This document shows, piece by piece, positions 33,174 to 44,333 of a DNA stretch of 64,000 nucleotides. The number at the start of each line of letters is the position of its first letter. Position 1 is the stretch's first letter. The translations under genes were made by a program, and so were the position numbers. Source of the DNA: Brachypterus glaber (lineage: Eukaryota > Arthropoda > Insecta > Coleoptera > Kateretidae). The notes under the pieces are model-generated. The model saw only the letters and a program-made list of their open reading frames with translations, had not been told where the DNA came from and did not search any database. The stretch covers positions 79,406,895 through 79,470,894 of the forward strand of contig OY294044.1 in the NCBI GenBank assembly GCA_958510825.1. The letters are read 5' to 3'.

Positions 33174-33612
33174 AACAGTAACTGTATTATCTAAAATAAA
33201 TCTTCAATGAAATCACATTTTGTTTTATATTTCTGTCGACAAATCGTTACATATTTAGGTTGGTGAGAAACTAAAACCTACTCTTATCATCAAATTCAAA
33301 CCTTTATTAGTTTCATTATTGATTTGAATTAAAAATTAAGTTCAAGCTAGGCATTTAGTTTACAATTTCTACTTGAGACAACAAAGTAAATATTTAGTAA
33401 ATATCATTTACTAAATAGTATCATAGTAAAGGTCTTGGCATATCGTTTTTTAATGAAAACAGTAGTTTAAGTACCGAACATTAGCATATACATACATTGA
33501 AAGTTTACAGTGTATGTTTGATCATATTTTATGATTCCTATTGATAAAATTAGCTGCAGTCACCCCAACCACACATTTTTCTCCTATTATTTAAAACTAC
33601 ACAATATTTAGT
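33174..33612. other. unassigned sequence
   Basis: No gene or repeat was recognised. Confidence 0.3.
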
Positions 33613-33620
33613 ACCTGATT

Positions 33621-34773
33621 CAGGGGCGGAATTGGCTATAGGCTGAGTATGCTACATCCTAGAGCGGCAAATTTTGAATTAGGAGGTGGCAAATTTTAGA
33701 GGCGGTCATTCAAAGGTCACGTCACTTTTTTTACCTTTTTTGCGTGGACGGCGATGACCTTTTTTTTTAGTTATCAAAAATTTAGGAGGGGTATTTTCTG
33801 TTTTTGGTTTGGACTTTTTCGTGAGGGTATTTTTCTTGGGGAGCCATTTTTTTTTTTTTTAGTGGTGCCAAGTTGGGTTGAAACCGTCAGAGACATAGCT
33901 TTTTTTGAGGGTGTTTTTTTGGACGCCAATTTTGTTTTTTGTAGGAGCCCCTCAAGTTTGGTGATAGAAACCGCCAGGGACAAAGCTTTTTCTTGAAGCT
34001 ATTTTTTTGGGCGCCAATGTTTGTTTGTAGGGGCGCTAAGGTTGTGGTAGAAAGCGTCAGGGACAAAGCGTTTTTCTTGAGGGCGCCAAGTTTGGTGATA
34101 GAAACCGTCAGGGACAAAGCTCTTTGCTTGAGGGTATTTTTTGCGCGCCAATTGTTTTTTGTAGGGTCGCCAAGTCTGGTAGAAACCGTCAGAGACAAAG
34201 CTTTTTTCTTGAGGATATCTTTTTGTGCGCCAATTTTTTTTTGGTAGGGGCCTCCCAAGTTTGGTGGTAGAAACCGTCAGGGACAAAGCTTTTTCTTCAG
34301 GGTATTTTTTTGTGCGCCAATTTTTTTTGCTAGGGGCCCCCAAGTTTGGTGGTAGAAACCATCAGGGACAAAGCTTTTTGCTTGAGGGTATTTTTTGGGC
34401 GCCAATTGTTTTTTGTAGGGGCGCCAAGTGTGGTAGAAACCGTCAGACAAAGCTTTTTTTCTTGAGGGTATTTTTCTGGGCGCCAATTTTTTTTATGTAG
34501 GGGCGTCAAGTTTGATAGAAACCGTCAGGGACAAAGGGATGAAGCTTTTTTTCTTGAGGGTATTTTTTTGTTGAGCGCCAATCAATTTTTTTGCAGGGGC
34601 GCCAAGTTTGGTAGAAACCGTCAAGGACAAAGCTTTTTTTAGGATGTTTTTTTTCTAGGGTCGCCAAGTTCAAGGCTTGCTTCAGGGCGTCGAAATGCAA
34701 AGGCCCGCCCTGGTCGGAAGGGGGCGGTAAACTGACCATAGCCTAGGGCGGCAAAACGCCAAGTCCGCTCCTG
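33621..34773. mobile_element. hAT-like element carrying a minisatellite
   Basis: An exact 8-bp duplication, ACCTGATT, flanks the element (33613-33620 and 34774-34781). The ends are CAGGGGCGGAATTGGC and GCCAAGTCCGCTCCTG, with a second inverted block CCTAGAGCGGCAAA/GGCGGTAAAC...GCCTAGG further in. There is no transposase. Most of the 1153-bp interior is the tandem array at 33750-34670. Confidence 0.85.
33750..34670 (+). repeat. minisatellite, 80-90 bp unit, about ten copies
   Basis: Each unit contains GCGCCAAGTTTGGTAGAAAC, CGTCAGGGACAAAGCTTTTT, CTTGAGGGTATTTTT and GGGCGCCAATTTTTTTTG. The unit markers recur at about 33950, 34023, 34084, 34166, 34254, 34338, 34424, 34504, 34600 and 34663. Five or more overlapping frames on both strands exist only because the unit is repeated; none is a gene. 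Confidence 0.9.
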
Positions 34774-34992
34774 ACCTGATTGTACACAAAAAAATGCAAT
34801 TTGTACCTCAACCGTTTGTCATTTACTCCTTATGAACACAGTTTAGACAGAAAAAGTTTGTTTTGCTTATAACTTTCTTCGAGATCGTACCCAACTGAAA
34901 CCTGTATCGAGAAGAATTTTAGCAATATATTGTACCCTAGCCAGGCCTGGGTACTAAGTATTTATTTACGAGTTCAAAGGCCAGTCATTTAA

Positions 34993-35225
34993 CCTCTTCA
35001 GGGACGAATTTTTTGTTTAAATTAATTTAGTAGCAAAAGTTAAAAATGCTTTTTATTGTCAAAACAAGTAAACAACTGAAGATGTGCGAATCTTGGCCAT
35101 TGGATGTCGCTTGTGGTTGGAAACAAAGCAAATGGCAACAGCTATAGCCACTGAGCAATAAGGAATTCGGTGACTTTCATTTTGCGGAATTTATTTTTAA
35201 ACGTACACAAAAGTCCCTGAAGAGG
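34993..35225. mobile_element. 233-bp piggyBac-like MITE
   Basis: TTAA occurs at 34989-34992 and 35226-35229. The ends CCTCTTCAGGGAC and GTCCCTGAAGAGG are exact inverted repeats. No coding sequence. Confidence 0.8.
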
Positions 35226-35309
35226 TTAATAATATTTTCATATTTTATAATATTAATAAGTTATATTAAATGATTAACCTTGTCAAACTTCACATTAAGG
35301 CACTACTAA

Positions 35310-35444
35310 GGGCCACTTGCACCAAATTTTGGTACGGGATTAACTCAGCTAAACCGAGTTTAAGTTAAAAATGCCGCGTTCTGATTGGCCATCCGTCAAT
35401 TTAATCCAAGTTTAAAGTTAAACCATCATTGGTGCAAGTGGCCC
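35310..35444. mobile_element. 135-bp Harbinger-like MITE
   Basis: TAA occurs on both sides (35307-35309, 35445-35447). The ends GGGCCACTTGCACCAA and TTGGTGCAAGTGGCCC are exact inverted repeats. The 3-bp TAA duplication suits PIF/Harbinger. MITEs with this kind of GGGCCACTTGCACC end are familiar from several insect genomes. Confidence 0.8.
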
Positions 35445-35447
35445 TAA

Positions 35448-35849
35448 TAGGTACTAAATTGAGTAAATCTCAAATTGATCGGGAAAAGATGTGTGGCTGG
35501 AATGACGGTAGCGTAAAATTAGACATTGCCACTTTCATGTTTGATTTACACGCAGTAGAAACGCGAAAAGTGGAAAGTAACTAACTTCGTCGATTTTATG
35601 ACAAATTAGCTTGACATGTTGCATATACATGTATATACATGCATGTTTCGTTTGGGTGTAAGTATAACTAATTATTTTTATTGCACATTAACCTAATTAT
35701 ACCAATCAGGACTTAATTAGACTATTATTCTTACTTACCATAAGATGAATAACCAAAAAAAAATTAACGTAATAATCTGGTAAATTAACTTCGGTAATAA
35801 AAATGAATTTAAAATTATTCACTGTAATGGTATCTACACATATTGAATT
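35448..35849. other. unassigned sequence
   Basis: No gene or repeat was recognised. Confidence 0.3.
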
Positions 35850-36057
35850 TATTAATAAATTACTAGCCGGTCAATGAATAGTAAACGATGTGGGTTTCAT
35901 AGTTAACAATCGTTTTAAGTGGATGAATCTGAGGAAGATCAGGAAGCTTCAGTTAATTCACGTTCATATGTTAAATGAAACTGTCTTAGGTATAAAATAC
36001 CTATTTGTTAGGTCCCCGTATGACAATAAATCTATCTATCTATCTATCTATCTATCT
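35850..36057 (+). mobile_element. LINE 3' end with (TATC)n tail
   Basis: The fragment ends CCCCGTATGACAATAAA followed by (TCTA)n at 36030-36057, the same architecture as the 3' end of LINE 2. A short upstream stretch (about 35875-36000) could be the last part of a reverse transcriptase ORF, with NNRFKWMNLRKIRKLQ readable, but it is too short to confirm. The left border is uncertain. Confidence 0.5.
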
Positions 36058-36582
36058 GTGATATAGTATATTACATAACTAGTGTTACGTAACGGTAACA
36101 TATTAATTATTAATTAATTTATATTTTTCTTATTGATTGAAACTGACAAAGTTACCCCCTTTTAGTCTAAGCTATATAGCTTACTTTTCGCGTACATGAA
36201 GCAATGTGCACAACTACAAACCCGTTCAACAAAATTAACATAACTCAACACACGTTCTACGCTCGTTCGCTCTAAAATGCACTTATGCATCTAGTGATGT
36301 TTCACAACCCGCTTACGCTAAAGCATGCACTCATATGCATCGCATCTCATCACATCATGAAACAACATCCATAATCATTGGTACCATTGCTACGCTAGGA
36401 TCACATCCCACCAGGTTAGTGTACATTGACTTCACGCCATTTTGTAATATTCCCATTTAACCCAATACCCAAATTATATCCCCAAAAGTATCGTGAAACC
36501 AACCAGCGACCTATCACTACTTATATACTAAAAAGTCCAAACCTATGATTTTACCATCAAACTACAGTTCACAGTTCAACTA
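36058..36582. other. unassigned, strongly G-poor on the plus strand
   Basis: From about 36180 to 36570 the plus strand is rich in A and C and low in G, with many CA and ACAA words, unlike its neighbours. No frame or repeat was recognised. Confidence 0.4.
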
Positions 36583-36654
36583 GTGTGGAAAGTGCCATAT
36601 TTCACGCGAGTGGGAAGGTTTACGAACGAGCCGTTAGGCGAAAGTCCAAATGAA

Positions 36655-36890
36655 AACTGGAACCAGATTCGTAATCAGCAACGCCAAAAACCACCGAGTA
36701 CCATGTTTCAAGCAAATCCGAGCAACTGTAAAAAATATAATCCGCCATATTGGATCCGCATTTTTGAATTTTGGAAAACTGGCATCAGATTCGTAATCAG
36801 CGCCCCCAAAAACCCCCGAGTACCAAGTTTCAAGCAAATCCGAACAACTTTAAAAAATCTAATCCGCCATATTGGATCCGCCATTTTAAC
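36655..36890 (+). repeat. two-unit tandem repeat, about 120 bp
   Basis: CCAGATTCGTAATCAGC/GCATCAGATTCGTAATCAGC, ACCGAGTACCATGTTTCAAG/CCGAGTACCAAGTTTCAAG and ATCCGCCATATTGGATCCGC occur in both units (36655-36777 and 36778-36890). The frame at 36583-36909 is open through both units but looks like a repeat product. Confidence 0.75.
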
Positions 36891-36909
36891 GCTAAGTATT
36901 AAATTATGA

Positions 36910-37336
36910 CCTCGGATTCAGATTCAACGAACCAAAATACGTAAGAATTGACTAGTCTGGTCTGCCGAACTCGAGATTTTTTTATTTTGTGTCCCGGTGT
37001 TATCAGATAAGACATGCTTATTATAAGCTTTATGTCATTTTGGTGGGACTTTATTTAATGTCTTGGAAATAAGGACTTGTAATACTATCGCACTACCTGT
37101 CAGCATCGAGCCACTTGATAAATATGCCATTTAAAATAACAAATCAATTCAAGGTCTAATCAGCAATATTAATAATGGTCACAGATAGGGGCACATGTAT
37201 TATAAATCTATTATTATTATTTATAATACGACATTACAATCTACAATTCATTTTCACACATAAATGTGTCAGATGTACTACGATATTATTCATAATTTCA
37301 AAAGCAAACATAAACAATGATCGTGTTCATAATTAA
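36910..37336. other. unassigned sequence
   Basis: No gene or repeat was recognised. Confidence 0.3.
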
Positions 37337-38159
37337 TTATTTTGAATAGAAAACCATGAGATTAGAATTTAAAAAAGATTTTGCAGTGAAGGGACTGACA
37401 TTTTGCTTATAGAGAGATTGGCCAAGAAAACTTTTTTTGATCTAAGAACGAACGAAGATTATTTTGTTGATCTAAAAAAGAACGAACGAAAAATTTTTTT
37501 TCCATGAGAACATTTTTTAAATTATGGCATTTTGTCCTGACGGTTCACAAAATTTTCGTCATAGCCATGGAAACATTACCGAAAAAATGACGATCGACAT
37601 TTTAAATTGATTCCAAGGTATCGTCAAAAAAGTTATTTTGAATAGAAAACCATGAGATTAGAATTTAAAAAAGATTTTGCAGTGAAGGGACTGACATTTT
37701 ACTTATAGAGAGATTGGCCAAGAAAACTTTTTTTGATCTAAGAACGAACGAAGATTTTTTTTTTCCATGAGAACATTTTTTAAATTATGACATTTTGTCC
37801 TGACGGTTCACAAAATATTCGTCATAGCCATGGAAATATCACCGAAAAAATGACGATCGACATTTTAAATTGATTCCAAGGTATCGTTAAAAAAGTTATT
37901 TTGAATAGAAAACCCTGAGATTAGAATTTTGAAAAAGATTTTGCAGTAAAGGGACTGACATTTTGCTTATAGAGAGATTGGCCAAGAAATCTTTTGTTGA
38001 TCTAAGAACGAACGAAGATTTTTTTTCCATGAGAACATTTTTTTAAATTATGACATTTCGTCCTGACGGTTCACAAGGTTTTCGTCATATCCATGAAAAC
38101 ATCACCGAAAAAATGACGATTGACATTTTAAATTGATTCCAAGGTATCTTCAAAAAAGT
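37337..38159 (+). repeat. threefold tandem repeat, 260-296 bp unit
   Basis: The units start at about 37341, 37637 and 37900 with TTTGAATAGAAAACC and end with GATTCCAAGGTATC(G/T)TCAAAAAAG or a close variant. They are nearly identical. Unit 1 carries about 30 extra bases because the GAACGAACGAAGA-type segment is locally duplicated. No frame runs through the array. Confidence 0.9.
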
Positions 38160-39364
38160 CTAGATCATTAATTTTTTATTTTTTTACGAATTCGTACCTT
38201 AAAATCCATAAACCGAACCCTTAGAGGCCTATAGGATCGCTTAGTTGTCTGTCCGTCTGTCAACAGCCGTTTATATCAGTTCTTTTATTGTACATCTTAA
38301 AAATGGATATAAATAAAATCAACAAAAAAGTTGTTGACTTTGAAATTTTCAAAAAGTGAATTTTTTTGTATTTTGTTTCAAAAACTATAAAGGATAAAAA
38401 ATATGGATTAAATCCATATTCCTGGGCTCAAAGGGACAAAAACAATATTTTCGTACGACCTATTGTACGAAATAAAGAAAAATGCATGTTCACTATATAT
38501 TCTCGTTACGATATTTTTCTATCACACGAGTACCTAGTGCATATTTGAATGAAATGACAACTATGCCCACTCATTTATCCAAACGATTACACATAGCTTT
38601 CATTTTGACAAAAGTCATTTGACGTTTATATTTGAAATGTCAAAATTTAACAGGTCATTTAAAATATACATTTTTAATGAGTCTAGACTGTAGATAGAAC
38701 GAAAAATGTTGTTCGCAACTCGTTTGCGACGAGTCCTTAGTGCACTCTAATGATTTTTTGACTTCGCTTCGCGTCGTTAAAAAAACTTAAACTTAAACCT
38801 CAAACAATTTTCTACAAATAATGTTATATGCCTTTTTGAGCTATGACTAGAACTCTTGGAGATACAGCTAGGTACGCGTACTATCGACGTAACCCTCAGC
38901 GCGCGAGTATACTCCCACTTAACCATAGATAGTGATAGTAAATTTAAAGCAGTTATTCTTGTGAGGAAATACTGAATTATACTATCTCATATAAGCAAAT
39001 TTACGAAAAACTGTTATAATGCTTATAATTTCATGTTATTTGTAAATTTTAAGGTAAACCACAGGTTAGGTTGTAATATCCCTTGAAAAATACAGGAAGC
39101 TTTTAAATTTACTTTAACAATTAAGGTATTTTTACAATCGCTATTTAAAAATACAGTTAGGCTTTAAATTTACTATAACAATTGTTGGCAATAAATCGCC
39201 TACAATAATTGCTGGACATGTTTTTAGAGTGTAGATAGGTTAATTAAGATCGTACGTGGAATAATTTGGAATTAAAAACTGTTAAAGTGATCAACCTTTT
39301 AACGTTTATAATGGAGGTGAGACATAGGCTGTCATATAGTCAAAGACGGAATACCTACATAATA
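38160..39364. other. unassigned sequence, 1.2 kb
   Basis: No gene was recognised. A CTGTCCGTCTGTC run at about 38244 recalls the repeat at 15486. A GACTTCGCTTCGCGTC motif at about 38760 resembles the GC-rich hairpin loops seen at 4250-4280. The 60-residue frame at 38366-38548 lacks motifs. Confidence 0.35.
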
Positions 39365-39780
39365 TAGACAGGGCCGGATTAAGGCAATTTCTTTGGGGTA
39401 GGGGGGAAGGATGTGACTGGTAAAAATGCCGTAAAAGCTTTACCCCTGGCGAAAAATTCTAAAAACAGCTTTTACCCATGGTGGAAAAGTAAATTACTAA
39501 ACAAAAAAAAAACATTCCAGAAAAAATTGCTGACAGTAAAAAAACCATTACCACTGACAATGAGACTGAAAATTTCCTAAATCCATTGGCTTAAGTTTAA
39601 AAGATGTTGTTATGATTTAGGATTCCTAACATAAACTAAATTTAAGGTCAATAGCGATCATTTCCATTTCAGCATAATAAAACAAAAAAAAATGCTTGTT
39701 TGGCAGTCAGTGAGTCTTAACTAAGCCAGAAAATAAAAAGAAACATCCGATCACAAAATCTTTGTGGGCCTGTGTTATTT
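39365..39780. mobile_element. hAT-like end and fragment
   Basis: CAGGGCCGGATTAAGGC at 39370 looks like a hAT-type terminus. 39685-39780 (AATGCTTGTTTGGCAGTCAG and CATCCGATCACAAAATC) matches 16845-16940 directly. No complete element can be delimited. Confidence 0.4.
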
Positions 39781-39893
39781 GTTTATTAATCTTAATGTAT
39801 TTACCATGAATATACATTATATCATGTTTAATAAATGTGCTATTTTATAGTCATGTATTATGTATATATTTGGGGCTATTATACAGTGCGGTC

Positions 39894-40598
39894 CAAAAGT
39901 CACCCCCCCCCCTCTTAACTTTTGAACGAGTTGAGATATCGATTTCAAATTTGGAACTCTTAAATAAGACAACTTAAACTATCTTTAAGCATATATTTGA
40001 TACTTTTATCTCTTAAATTGTGAGCAGAGGGGAAATTTTTTTAAATGGAAAGGGGGGTCGTGTGATACATCATTTTAAAGCCTTTAAAATTCTCTATATA
40101 AACATACATTTTTTAAATTTTTAAACATGTTTTTTAAGGTTTTGATTTTTCAGTTTTTTGTGCTAAAAAAATAAATTTTTTAAGTTTTTTTTTGTTAATT
40201 TTTATTTATGTCAACTAAAATTAGTTTAAAAGTATAATTTACTTTTTTTCATTATGAAATTAGGCATTTTTAAAAAATTGTTTGGATTTTTTAGAGAAAT
40301 TTTGACAAAAATACCCATTTTCAACAATATTTTAAACCCAAAAAAAAATGTTAAAAAAATAAAAAATATACAGTTAAATGGAGAATTGTATGAGCTTTAA
40401 AATGATGTATCACACGACCCACCTTTCTATTTAAAAAAATGTCGCCCCATGCCCCCCTGCCCACATTTTAAGAGCTAAAAGTATCAAATATATGCTTAAA
40501 GATAGTTTAAGTTGTCTTATTTAAGAGTTCTAAATTTGAAGTCGATATCTAAACTCGTTCAAAAGTTAAGAGGGGGGGGTGACTTTTGGACCGCTCTG
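39894..40598. mobile_element. 705-bp palindromic Tc1/mariner-like MITE
   Basis: The ends CAGTGCGGTCCAAAAGTCAC and GTGACTTTTGGACCGCTCTG are inverted, with TA on both sides (39892-39893, 40599-40600). The arms pair over more than 200 bp (TTAACTTTTGAACGAGTT, AAGCATATATTTGATACTTT, CGTGTGATACATCATTTTAA). The ends are of Tc1/mariner type. A diverged relative of the left end is at 52187-52275. Confidence 0.85.
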
Positions 40599-40821
40599 TA
40601 TATTTATTAACCTTATTAAAATAACTATTTATTCTAAATTATACTTATAAACTTATAATATTTGTTACAAATATTGGGGTGTTCTAAATAAAAGAAAATA
40701 TTATGACAGGTAATAGATTTATTTATATTATATCCAACAGGTAAATTAGGGAGAAAAGTTAATAACTTCAAGTTATACTCTCTATTTTCGATGGATATTA
40801 TAATAAAAAGATCATAATATA

Positions 40822-41474
40822 CAGGGTGGCCTAACGAAAACTTGACATGGGGATTTTTGGTGACAAAAAACTGGATTTTTAATTTCGAAACTGAACCTGT
40901 TTGGTATTTACAAGTTACAAACAGTACGTCACTGGACAATTGATTTTTGAAACTTTAGTTTCAGTTTCTCAATTGATTATAGTTTCTCCCTAAGACTTCC
41001 TTCTGTGGGATCACTCGAAAAGCAGAATTTATTCCTCACCTGCTTCATTGGAAGATTTGCGTCAACGAATCACAAACGAATGTCGCTAAATTATCATAGA
41101 AATGCTCCAGAATGTGCGAGAACGTTTTCAGCAAAATCTGTATCATTGCATTGAAGCTGGAGGTGAACATTTTGAGCATTTACTATGATGAAATGTATCT
41201 AAATTTCCGAAATCAAAAATCTATTTTTTTGAAAACGGTTCACTTAAATTTAAAAAGCCGCATACCACTGTTTAGAGAATTAAAAGGGCTTTCCAGTGAT
41301 GTATGACTTGACCCCTTTTCCTTATTCAAACTTTAGGGGTTGGCGTGAGGATATTGCAAATAGGAAAAAAAATTGTCTCCCTCAAAACTAAAATTAACCC
41401 GTCCGAACATTTTTTTTACATATACGCTATTATCACCAAAAATCCCCATGTAAAGTTTTCGTTGGGTCACCCTG
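40822..41474 (+). mobile_element. mariner-type element with transposase C-terminus only
   Basis: The ends CAGGGTGGCCTAACGAAAAC and GTTTTCGTTGGGTCACCCTG are inverted, followed by ATGGGGATTTTTGGTGA on both sides, and TA flanks the element. It is 653 bp, apparently the product of a large internal deletion that left the last part of the transposase gene. Confidence 0.85.
40994..41188 (+). pseudogene. mariner-like transposase, C-terminal fragment
   Basis: The frame, which has no start codon, reads DFLLWDHSKSRIY (the DFFLWG-type motif that follows the last catalytic aspartate in mariner/IS630-type transposases), then SLEDLRQRITNECR, a TAA stop, and EMLQNVRERFQQNLYHCIEA with GGEHFEHLL before the terminal TGA. 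This is the usual end of the insect family. The catalytic core upstream is missing. It matches the part of the protein that is absent at 28235-28694, though the two elements have different terminal repeats. Confidence 0.85.
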
Positions 41475-42046
41475 TATAGACAACCCATTGCCTGGGTTTC
41501 AGTAAAATCAAGTTTGAAGAAATTTAAAACTGTTTTCATTAAAATAATAGTAATCAAAGTAAAATCATTCAATAGAATCTATAATTATTCAAAGATAACT
41601 AAATGCCACTATAATTAAATATATAGTTTGTAAAGACTTCAAATTGAATGTCTAGATAATGCATTTATAATACTGTAGTATAGAAGCAATTGATGTGTAT
41701 TATATAATGTAGAAATTTATATTTACGGTATTTTTAAATAGTAATTTTCAAACCTATTGTTGTTGAAACTTAAGGAAGCATACTATTTAATATGTCATTT
41801 TAAAAATTTTAATAGGTTGTCGTATAAGTAAAAATTATTCTCGTAATTTTCTAATTTTATATAATTTAAACATTATTTAGCTTAAACTTTTAAAAATTTG
41901 CATAATGTCACTCGCTTTTTACTTCCTTTGTTTTCCAAGAACGTTTATTTTACTTTTGTTGGTTCTTAGGTTTGGTGGGTTTCGCGTTTAGAGAAAAGCA
42001 AGATCCAGTTAACCCGCAACCGCTATGGTGCAATTTCAGGTGTATT
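41475..42046. other. unassigned sequence
   Basis: No gene or repeat was recognised. Confidence 0.3.
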
Positions 42047-42245
42047 CAGGGCCGTAGCCAGAAAAATCTAGGGGGGCTCAGCCCCCACCTTCGCCATTTT
42101 TTAAAATTTGCAATATTTTATGTTTTTTAAATTCAAACCATAAAAGTTTTTAAGTCCATTTCCTTGGTTTATTTTTTTTTTTTCAATTTTTTTTTAATAA
42201 GGTATAATATGCATATTTGTGCCTTTATGAGGTCCAAATATTTTT
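42047..42245 (+). mobile_element. hAT-like end fragment (CAGGGCCGTAGCCAG)
   Basis: It starts CAGGGCCGTAGCCAGAAAAA and continues GGGGGGCTCAGCCCCCACC, then matches 16940-17157 in reverse as far as TTTGTGCCTTTATGAGGTCC. The opposite end was not seen. Confidence 0.5.
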
Positions 42246-42419
42246 TGTTTAACGCCGCAGCCAAAACTTTTAAAAATTTAAAAGTCACAATTAAAAAAAA
42301 AACAGAATTTGAACATATTATTTTTTAAAACCTTTAAATAAAAAAACTTGACAGAAGTCTGACCCGTCCAGGCGCGTAGATAGGATTTTTTCTTGGGAGG
42401 GTGGAACTTTTATTAAATT

Positions 42420-42960
42420 TGCCGCCCCTACCGAAAAAAAAGCTTTGTACCTGAACGTTTCTAAAAAATTTGGCGCCCCTACTAAAACAAACAAAAACAC
42501 CCTCGAAAAGAAAAAAAAAGCTTTTCCCTGAGCGTTTCTATAATTTGGCGCCGCTACCAAAACAAAACAATCACCCTCCGAAAAAAAAAAAGATTTATCC
42601 CTGAGCGTTTCTACAAAATTTGGCGCCTCTACCAAAAAAAAAAACAAAAACACCCTCCGAAAAAAAAGCTTTGTCCATGAGCGTAAGCGTTTCTACAAAA
42701 ATTTGGCGCCTCTACCAAGACAAAAAATCACTCTCCGAAAAAAAGCTTTGTCCCTGAAGGTTTCTACAAAAATTGGCGCCCCCTACCAAAACAACAAAAA
42801 AAACACCTTCCGAAAAAACCGCTTTGGCCCTGATGGTTTCTACAAAAAAAAGCTTTATCCCTGAGCGTTTCTACAAAATTTAGCACCCCCCCATCGGTTC
42901 CCTACCAAAACAAAAGTCACCCTCCGAAAAAAAAGGTACAAAATTTGGCGCCCCTACCCA
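42420..42960 (-). repeat. minisatellite related to 33750-34670, opposite orientation
   Basis: Units of about 70-83 bp contain AAGCTTTGTCCCTGA, GCGTTTCTACAAAATTTGGC and GCCCCTACCAAAACA, with TTTGGCGCC recurring at about 42470, 42545, 42620, 42703, 42772 and 42945. The core matches the reverse complement of the array in the hAT-like element. A hAT-like terminus (CAGGCGCGTAGATAGG at 42370) lies just to the left, but no right end or target duplication was found. Confidence 0.8.
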
Positions 42961-43104
42961 AACAAACAAAGGAAATACCCCCGCTGTTTTTTTTTTATTT
43001 TTTATTTATATTTTGGTTCAATAATTCTGCAAAAATATGTTATTATTCTATATCGATTTAAGTATTTTTTATATTTTTCCCTCAATTTTCCATTTCGAGT
43101 CAAT

Positions 43105-43515
43105 GGAGCTCTCTACAACTAGAATTATGAAACAAAAGACGTCTACCCTATCTCTATCTCATTTGTGCTACACTTTCCAGCCAACCAAATAAATACTGTA
43201 TTTGTTTTACATACAACAAATACAGTATTTATTTGGTTGGCCGGAAAGTGTAGCAGTGAGCGGCACGAACGAATATAGCTAATGTGAATCTGTAGAATAA
43301 GATAATTCTACTATTTAGATGGCGCCAGTAATTTCTTTAATAAAAATAATATAGTTACACTTTTCGCCCGGCCAAGTAAATATTGTATTCGTTCAACAAA
43401 GAACAAATACAGAATTTGTTTGGTTGGGTGGAAGTGGGAGTGTATGTATGTCTTCTATCCTTTTTGGGTAGAACTTTTGTCCCTGTCTAATCTAACGGGA
43501 GAAATCTCCATTATC
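43105..43515. repeat. dispersed repeat with two tandem palindromes
   Basis: The outer blocks match 30686-31450 in reverse. Inside, about 43168-43247 is a near-perfect palindrome (arms GCTACACTTTCCAGCCAACC and GGTTGGCCGGAAAGTGTAGC, AAATAAATACTGTATTTGTT and mirror). About 43351-43433 is a diverged second copy (CACTTTTCGCCCGGCCAAG against GGTTGGGTGGAAGTG). Confidence 0.7.
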
Positions 43516-43821
43516 TCATTCTGATAATAATATTTTTATTAAATCACGCAATTTATAAATAGATTTTCAAAATAATTGGCCGATATTTACAAATTTATTT
43601 TTAAACGATCATAAATCAAACAAAAATCAACACATTTTCACAGTTATTGACTAGCGGCCAGAAACGTATCGCTAAACGAAATTGCTTATTAAATTTATAT
43701 TAGAAACTATAGCCAAGCAGCAAATTAGATACAGTAGTCATAAAAATATAATTGGATTTAGTTGTTTTTCAAATTGCAAATTGTTAATATTGCAAAGAAG
43801 AACGAGGCAATCAGGGGCATA
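43516..43821. other. unassigned sequence
   Basis: No gene or repeat was recognised. Confidence 0.3.
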
Positions 43822-44244
43822 CATGGAAAGAAATTAGTGGGCTCTGCGCTATACATTATAAGATATTTGGTAACAGTGGCAAATTATAGTGATTTAAGCT
43901 ATAGATTATAAGGGACACATAGCTAATAATGTTAAAAATAAATTGGAAACGATTATATATATTACAGACACGATTATATTTATTACAGGCACTATTATAA
44001 ATTTACAGAAATTTTATTATATTATAAAAATTATTAGCACGGACAATAATTAAATCTATTTAAGCTATAAATGCCATACTATTTGTTATATTTTATTATT
44101 CACTAAACAATTAAAGTATTTCATATAAATTTTTACACTGACTGCCATAATTGTAAGAGAAAGCCTTGTATTTATATAATAAGCGATTATAATTTGCTTG
44201 GTATGTGTGTTATAGCGCTCCTAGCTATAATTTTTTTTTCCGTG
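43822..44244 (+). mobile_element. CACGGAAA MITE, copy 3
   Basis: Nearly identical to copies 1 and 2, with TA flanks. The first bases read CATGGAAAGAAATTA (one substitution in the TIR), and GACACATAGC differs slightly from GACACAATAAC of the others. Confidence 0.85.
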
Positions 44245-44333
44245 TAATAGCAGAATTTTGTTAGGAACGGCAAAAAATTGATTACGGAAAAAAGGTCAAA
44301 AAGGTTACCTACAGGGTGCTAGCTACACTGTAA

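Noticed and set aside
33754..34739. Several overlapping frames on both strands
   Set aside because: The 80-90 bp minisatellite unit stays open in several frames. The products are repeats of the same low-complexity words (KKALSLTVSTT, FVRQ) and not a protein family.
36583..36909. 108-residue plus-strand frame as a gene
   Set aside because: It spans a two-unit tandem repeat, and the peptide repeats itself with the unit.
37337..38159. CRISPR-like or regularly spaced array
   Set aside because: The units are 260-296 bp direct repeats without spacers, and the DNA is eukaryotic. No CRISPR features exist in the window.
39060..39080. GGTTAGGTT as a possible insect telomere repeat
   Set aside because: There is a single occurrence only, with no TTAGG array.
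42318..42653. 111-residue minus-strand frame
   Set aside because: It runs along the minisatellite at 42420-42960; the peptide repeats with the unit.
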